Part shown: positions 60,720 through 64,000 of the stretch, in pieces
How positions within the stretch are numbered: position 1 is the first letter of the stretch
Layout: every line of letters begins with the position of its first letter
Assembly (NCBI RefSeq): GCF_965198245.1
Contig: NZ_OZ240249.1
Location: 3,410,001-3,474,000 of the forward strand
Direction: 5' to 3'
DNA: 64,000 nucleotides
From: Poriferisodalis sp965198245
GTDB taxonomy: Bacteria; Actinomycetota; Acidimicrobiia; Acidimicrobiales; Poriferisodalaceae
Position numbers and translations under genes: made by a program
Notes under the pieces: model-generated
Database searches by the model: none
What the model was told of the DNA's origin: nothing
The model's input: the letters and a program-made list of their open reading frames with translations, nothing else

Positions 60720-61965
60720 AAGCGCGCGTTCGATTTCCGGGAGAACGGGGAGCCTGCACCTCGCGGCGTCGTGTGAACATCCCGACAAGTCCCCGGGGGA
60801 AAATGAACGTCAGCGCCACCAGCAGCACACCGAATACGAACTGCTCCTCATCGAGCAGGCTCAGGAATTCGCCGACCGGACCGAGCCCGCTCACGCCGCC
60901 GAGGAGCTCGCCGATCCTCGAGAAGACCTCCCGGATGGCAACGCCGAGCACTGAGCCCCACAGCGAGCCCAATCCGCCGAGCACGGCAGTGGCATACAGC
61001 ACCAAGGATTCCTGGAACGGATATGACTCCTGCGAGGTGAACGGCACGAGCACGATGCCAAGGGCTCCTGCGAGGCCAGCCAGGGACGCGCTCACCGCAA
61101 ACGTATTGACCCTAGTGGCCACCAGGTTGACGCCGTACACAGCCGCGGCCGTGTCGTTGTCCCGAATTGCACGCATCGCCCGACCCGGCCGACTGTTGAC
61201 GACGTTGTGCGTCACCCACATCGCCAATGCCACGATCGCCAAGCAGATCAGGTAGCGATACAGCCCCTCAGCCCAGCGACTCGTGCCGAACCACTCTGGT
61301 GGCACCATTTCGGCGCCCACCGCGCGGCCACTGACGCCCCCCGAGAATGCAGGGACGCGCTTGGCGAGCGGCTGGAACACGATGGCAAGCCCGAGGGTCA
61401 CGAGCGCGAGGTGGATGCCCTTGATGCGCAGGGCCGGGAGGCCGACCAGCGCACCGACTGCGCCCGCAACAGCGGCCCCCGCGAGGATTGAGAGGAGCCA
61501 TGGCAACCCCATGTCGTCAACGGCGTATGCCGCAGCGAACGAACCGACCGCCACGAAGACCCCATGACCCAGGCTGATCATGCCGCCATAGCCCGTGGCG
61601 ATATTCACGCCCAGCACCGCAAGGACCATGATCACGATCTGAGTGTTCTGCCGCAATTCGGTCACCGTGCTGGTCAGCGGCATCACGATCAGCCACGCTC
61701 CTGCCAGCAGGGCGCCGATCCAGCTGAGCGGGCTCATCCGCCGACGCCCCGGGAGCGCTTGCGATGGGTCCTTTGGGAAACCGTCCGTTACAACTCCAAC
61801 GCTGGGGGGTACTGGCTGCTCATGTACGGCTTGGGACGCGCCGGTCGCCGCTTGCTCCGCCTCCCCCGGTGGGGCAAACACCGCAAAGACGCTGGCATCG
61901 GAACCCGAGACCTCATCGTCGTCGCCCGGGCGAGGCAACGGCGTCGGCCACCCGTCGCCGCTCAC
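60718..61965 (-). CDS. livM: Branched-chain-type ABC permease (LivM family)
   Basis: A 415-residue LivM-family permease, with about ten hydrophobic segments after a Pro/Gly-rich N-terminal extension of about 75 residues not usual in the family. GVNIATGYGGMISLGHGVFVAVGS, SRPGRAMRAIRDNDTAAAVYGVN and GGLGSLWGSVLG are its signatures. The GTG at 61965 overlaps the livH stop (GTGA); an ATG at 61737 would give the standard length. It forms the membrane channel with LivH. ATPase genes are not in the window and may lie beyond the right edge. Confidence 0.88.
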   Translation of the reverse strand: MSGDGWPTPLPRPGDDDEVSGSDASVFAVFAPPGEAEQAATGASQAVHEQPVPPSVGVVTDGFPKDPSQALPGRRRMSPLSWIGALLAGAWLIVMPLTSTVTELRQNTQIVIMVLAVLGVNIATGYGGMISLGHGVFVAVGSFAAAYAVDDMGLPWLLSILAGAAVAGAVGALVGLPALRIKGIHLALVTLGLAIVFQPLAKRVPAFSGGVSGRAVGAEMVPPEWFGTSRWAEGLYRYLICLAIVALAMWVTHNVVNSRPGRAMRAIRDNDTAAAVYGVNLVATRVNTFAVSASLAGLAGALGIVLVPFTSQESYPFQESLVLYATAVLGGLGSLWGSVLGVAIREVFSRIGELLGGVSGLGPVGEFLSLLDEEQFVFGVLLVALTFIFPRGLVGMFTRRREVQAPRSPGNRTRA

Positions 61966-62906
61966 ACCCGCTCGATCTGCTGAGTGCCGAACAAGCCGGC
62001 CGGTCGCACAATGAGCACGACAACCATCGCGACCAGTGCGGGCAGCACGCTCAGCTCGAAGCCGATGAATGGGACATATGCGGGGATGAGCGTTTGACTC
62101 AGACCGATGATCACACCGCCGATCAGCGCCCCCTTCGGCGAGTCCAACCCTCCGAGGGTGGCGGCTGCGAAGGCGTACACCAGCACCCGCACCATCATCG
62201 TGGGCTCGAGCAACACTGAGTTGGCGCTCATATTCGCCGCGATGGCTCCGAGCCCTGCCGCCAGTGCCCATCCATACATCAGCGTGGGTCCGACGCGGAT
62301 CCCGTTCAGCGCCGCCGACTCTGCATCAATCGAAACTGCCCGGAACGCGAGGCCAGCCCGCGTGTAGCGCAAGAGCAAGGCCAGCAGTGCCAACAGCGTC
62401 AGCAGCACGAGCCACGCTCCGACCGTCGAGAATCGAAGCCGGGCCCCAGCGATGCCGAAGTGGTCGTCGGGAGAGGACGGGAAGAACGTCGGGAAAACGC
62501 GCGGCCCGGTTCCCCACCATTGCCCCATCAGCGAATTCAGCGCCAGCAGGATGCCAATGGTGACGTTTACGAGCGCTAGCTCCGGTGCGTCTCGCAGTGG
62601 CCGAATGAGCACACGCTCGGTCGCAGCTCCGGCCGCGATGCCGATGATGACAGCAACGGCGATCGCCAACGGAGTAGCCAGCGGCGCCCCGAACCATGAC
62701 GCCAGCCCGCCCCCGGTGACGCCGGGTGCCGCCCCGGCGAGCAGGACGAAGGCGACATAGGCCGAGAAGGTGGCCATCTCGCCCTGGGCGAAGTTCAACA
62801 GTCCGGTGGACCGGAAGATGATGACCAGCGCCAACGCCAATGATGAGTAGATGGCGCTGTTGAACAGGGCGTCGAAGATTCGCTGCAGCAGCAGAGCTAG
62901 ATCCAT
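61962..62906 (-). CDS. livH: Branched-chain-type ABC permease (LivH family)
   Basis: A 314-residue LivH-family permease. FNSAIYSSLALALVIIFRSTGLLNFAQGEMATF near the N-terminus is the signature, and FRAVSIDAESAALNGIRVGPTLMYGW is the EAA-like loop. It has about eight to nine hydrophobic segments. It overlaps livM by 4 nt and is transcribed leftward. The ligand of this importer is unknown; amino acids, amides or urea are typical for the family. Confidence 0.92.
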   Translation of the reverse strand: MDLALLLQRIFDALFNSAIYSSLALALVIIFRSTGLLNFAQGEMATFSAYVAFVLLAGAAPGVTGGGLASWFGAPLATPLAIAVAVIIGIAAGAATERVLIRPLRDAPELALVNVTIGILLALNSLMGQWWGTGPRVFPTFFPSSPDDHFGIAGARLRFSTVGAWLVLLTLLALLALLLRYTRAGLAFRAVSIDAESAALNGIRVGPTLMYGWALAAGLGAIAANMSANSVLLEPTMMVRVLVYAFAAATLGGLDSPKGALIGGVIIGLSQTLIPAYVPFIGFELSVLPALVAMVVVLIVRPAGLFGTQQIERV

Positions 62907-63084
62907 CTCAGCTGCTCAGCCTTCCTCGGTTCTTGGCTGTCACCTGACTCGACACCCTTGCCGTCGCCTGGCCCATGGCCCGATAAGCCGCCGCTCGGAG
63001 AAGCAGCCCGGCGCGTCGCCCGACAGCGATCCCCACGATGCCCAGCAACCCAGCGGCGGCGTGAGGTTCGCCGCTGAACTCTTG

Positions 63085-64000
63085 CTACGCCGAGGTGCCG
63101 ACGTCTTCAGGTTCGGGGGCGGGGGCAGACTCAGTCTTGGGCTCAGCGAAGACGAAGTACCGCAGCCCGACGACAACCAACACTGCGATGGAAATGACGC
63201 TCAACACCAGCGCGAGCATGCTCTGCGTTGGCCACCCGACCAGCCAGAAGCCAACCGGCGTCTCTGAAGCGTCGATGGCAGGTCGTGCGATCTCGCACAG
63301 CTCGGCGACCGACATGGAGCTGATCTCGCCTTCCGGCAAGGTGGCGCAGAAATCGCCAGCCGTACCCACGAAGTCCTTCGACTTCCGGGCCTCGTTGACA
63401 AGAGGAATTGCGGGGACCGTCCTACCGTCAGGATTGACCGCCACAGCCTCTCGAGCAAGGTGCCCGACGTGGTGGGCTCGCAGCGCGATGTTCAAGGCCA
63501 AGGTCTTGATGTACGCAAAACTCAGGACGCCGATCACACCGGCCGTCGTGGCTTGCGAGATCACTGCAGCTGCGTTTTCGCCACGTCGGCCGGACTTGGC
63601 CGCCCGAAGCTCGTTCATCGACACAAACACGACGATCGGTGCGAGCACGACGATGCCGAATCGAAGCGCAAAGGCCAGCGTGCCGAGAATCAGGTTGTCG
63701 ACGTTCATCAGCACCCAGCCGATGACCAGCAACACGGGGCCGAGCACGGCGAACCGAAGCGCCCACGTCGCTCGAGTTGACGACGGCCCTGGATCCAGAT
63801 CATCAAGCGATGCGATGGGGTCACCATCCGGTGTCAGCGGAACAACGTGGATGATCTTCTTCTGGACCGCCGTCACCATGGAGGCAATGCCGCCGGGAGC
63901 GAAGAAGGTGAACAAGATGAGGATCAGGCCGAAGATGGCAGCCGACAGCGGGCCATCGCCATCAAGTGTGTAGAAGCCCAGCGGGATCGAAATGCGCTTC
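63085..64000 (-). CDS. C-terminal part of a permease-like membrane protein (5' end outside window)
   Basis: The open frame runs off the right edge without a start (visible C-terminus of 304 residues). The first visible part, ending AAIFGLILILFTFFAPGGIASM, looks like the last helix of a LivM-type permease. After it comes an extension of about 250 residues with hydrophobic segments (FAVLGPVLLVIGWVLM, GIVVLAPIVVFVSM, SMLALVLSVISIAVLVVVGL) and two cysteines in the loop before the last helix. The short tail is PAPEPED. Permeases normally lack this extension. It lies upstream of livH in the same direction and is presumably the first transport gene of the operon. Confidence 0.6.
   Translation of the reverse strand, partial: KRISIPLGFYTLDGDGPLSAAIFGLILILFTFFAPGGIASMVTAVQKKIIHVVPLTPDGDPIASLDDLDPGPSSTRATWALRFAVLGPVLLVIGWVLMNVDNLILGTLAFALRFGIVVLAPIVVFVSMNELRAAKSGRRGENAAAVISQATTAGVIGVLSFAYIKTLALNIALRAHHVGHLAREAVAVNPDGRTVPAIPLVNEARKSKDFVGTAGDFCATLPEGEISSMSVAELCEIARPAIDASETPVGFWLVGWPTQSMLALVLSVISIAVLVVVGLRYFVFAEPKTESAPAPEPEDVGTSA

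Noticed and set aside
62908..63084. 58-codon open stretch between livH and the permease-like gene
   Set aside because: No good start or ribosome site; it may be only untranslated operon spacer, though GRRAGLLLRAAAY could be part of a small protein.
1..64000. CRISPR array or insertion sequence
   Set aside because: No regularly spaced repeats and no transposase or integrase motifs were seen; tandem repeats found are inside coding regions.

Overview
The window is 64 kb of high-GC, densely packed bacterial chromosome. Gene content points to an actinobacterium, most likely of the Acidimicrobiia (marine or Ilumatobacter-like) type. The evidence is the pafB-pafC pair, a coenzyme F420 biosynthesis gene (cofC/fbiD), a polyphosphate-glucokinase-like ROK kinase, adjacent DUF1214 and sulfotransferase genes, Thr/Glu/Asp-rich lipoprotein linkers, many GTG starts and several near-leaderless genes. 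The assignment is an inference; no rRNA or other marker gene is present.

Layout. Positions 253-3255 hold a secreted multidomain surface protein whose start lies just after a 13-C tract. Positions 3549-20464 form an accessory, defence-type region: a replication-relaxation-like protein, a vapC remnant, a DUF1214/sulfotransferase pair, VapBC, an overlapping operon of RHH antitoxin, MazF, RecQ-phosphoribosyltransferase and DprA, an Mrr endonuclease, a TcmP/DUF5131 pair, a lone HsdM, orphan HicB and HigA, and RHH/Doc and RHH/ParE toxin-antitoxin pairs. Positions 20743-25514 hold sulfur and siroheme genes: a Cys/Met-metabolism PLP enzyme, precorrin-2 dehydrogenase, SUMT with a His-rich tail, and a siroheme reductase with two complete cysteine sets. 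Positions 25684-34073 hold an amino-sugar uptake and catabolism operon under a ROK repressor. Positions 34171-37927 contain a methyltransferase, an RloAB (AbiL-like) defence pair and rnhB. Positions 37980-47699 contain a large unknown protein, a VapBC pair, cofC, a PIG-L deacetylase, a DNA methyltransferase, an alanyl-tRNA editing protein, an EEP-family hydrolase and pafBC. Positions 47778-58425 hold a molybdenum hydroxylase, an acyl-CoA ligase next to tRNA-Glu, a DUF3179 lipoprotein, a polysaccharide deacetylase, an acyl-CoA dehydrogenase and a nitroreductase-SRPBCC fusion. Positions 58542-64000 hold a branched-chain-type ABC importer with a decayed second binding-protein gene; it runs off the right edge.

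How the genes work together. The most interesting unit is 8916-12536, where four reading frames overlap at every junction. A MazEF-like toxin-antitoxin pair is thus translationally coupled to a RecQ helicase fused to a phosphoribosyltransferase and to a DprA protein, with an Mrr nuclease gene just downstream. The PRTase plus DprA pairing recalls the ShosTA defence system, so this may be a composite, helicase-bearing variant. The amino-sugar operon has NagB and a sugar kinase but no NagA, and contains an M20 amidohydrolase, which suggests a deacylate-first route.
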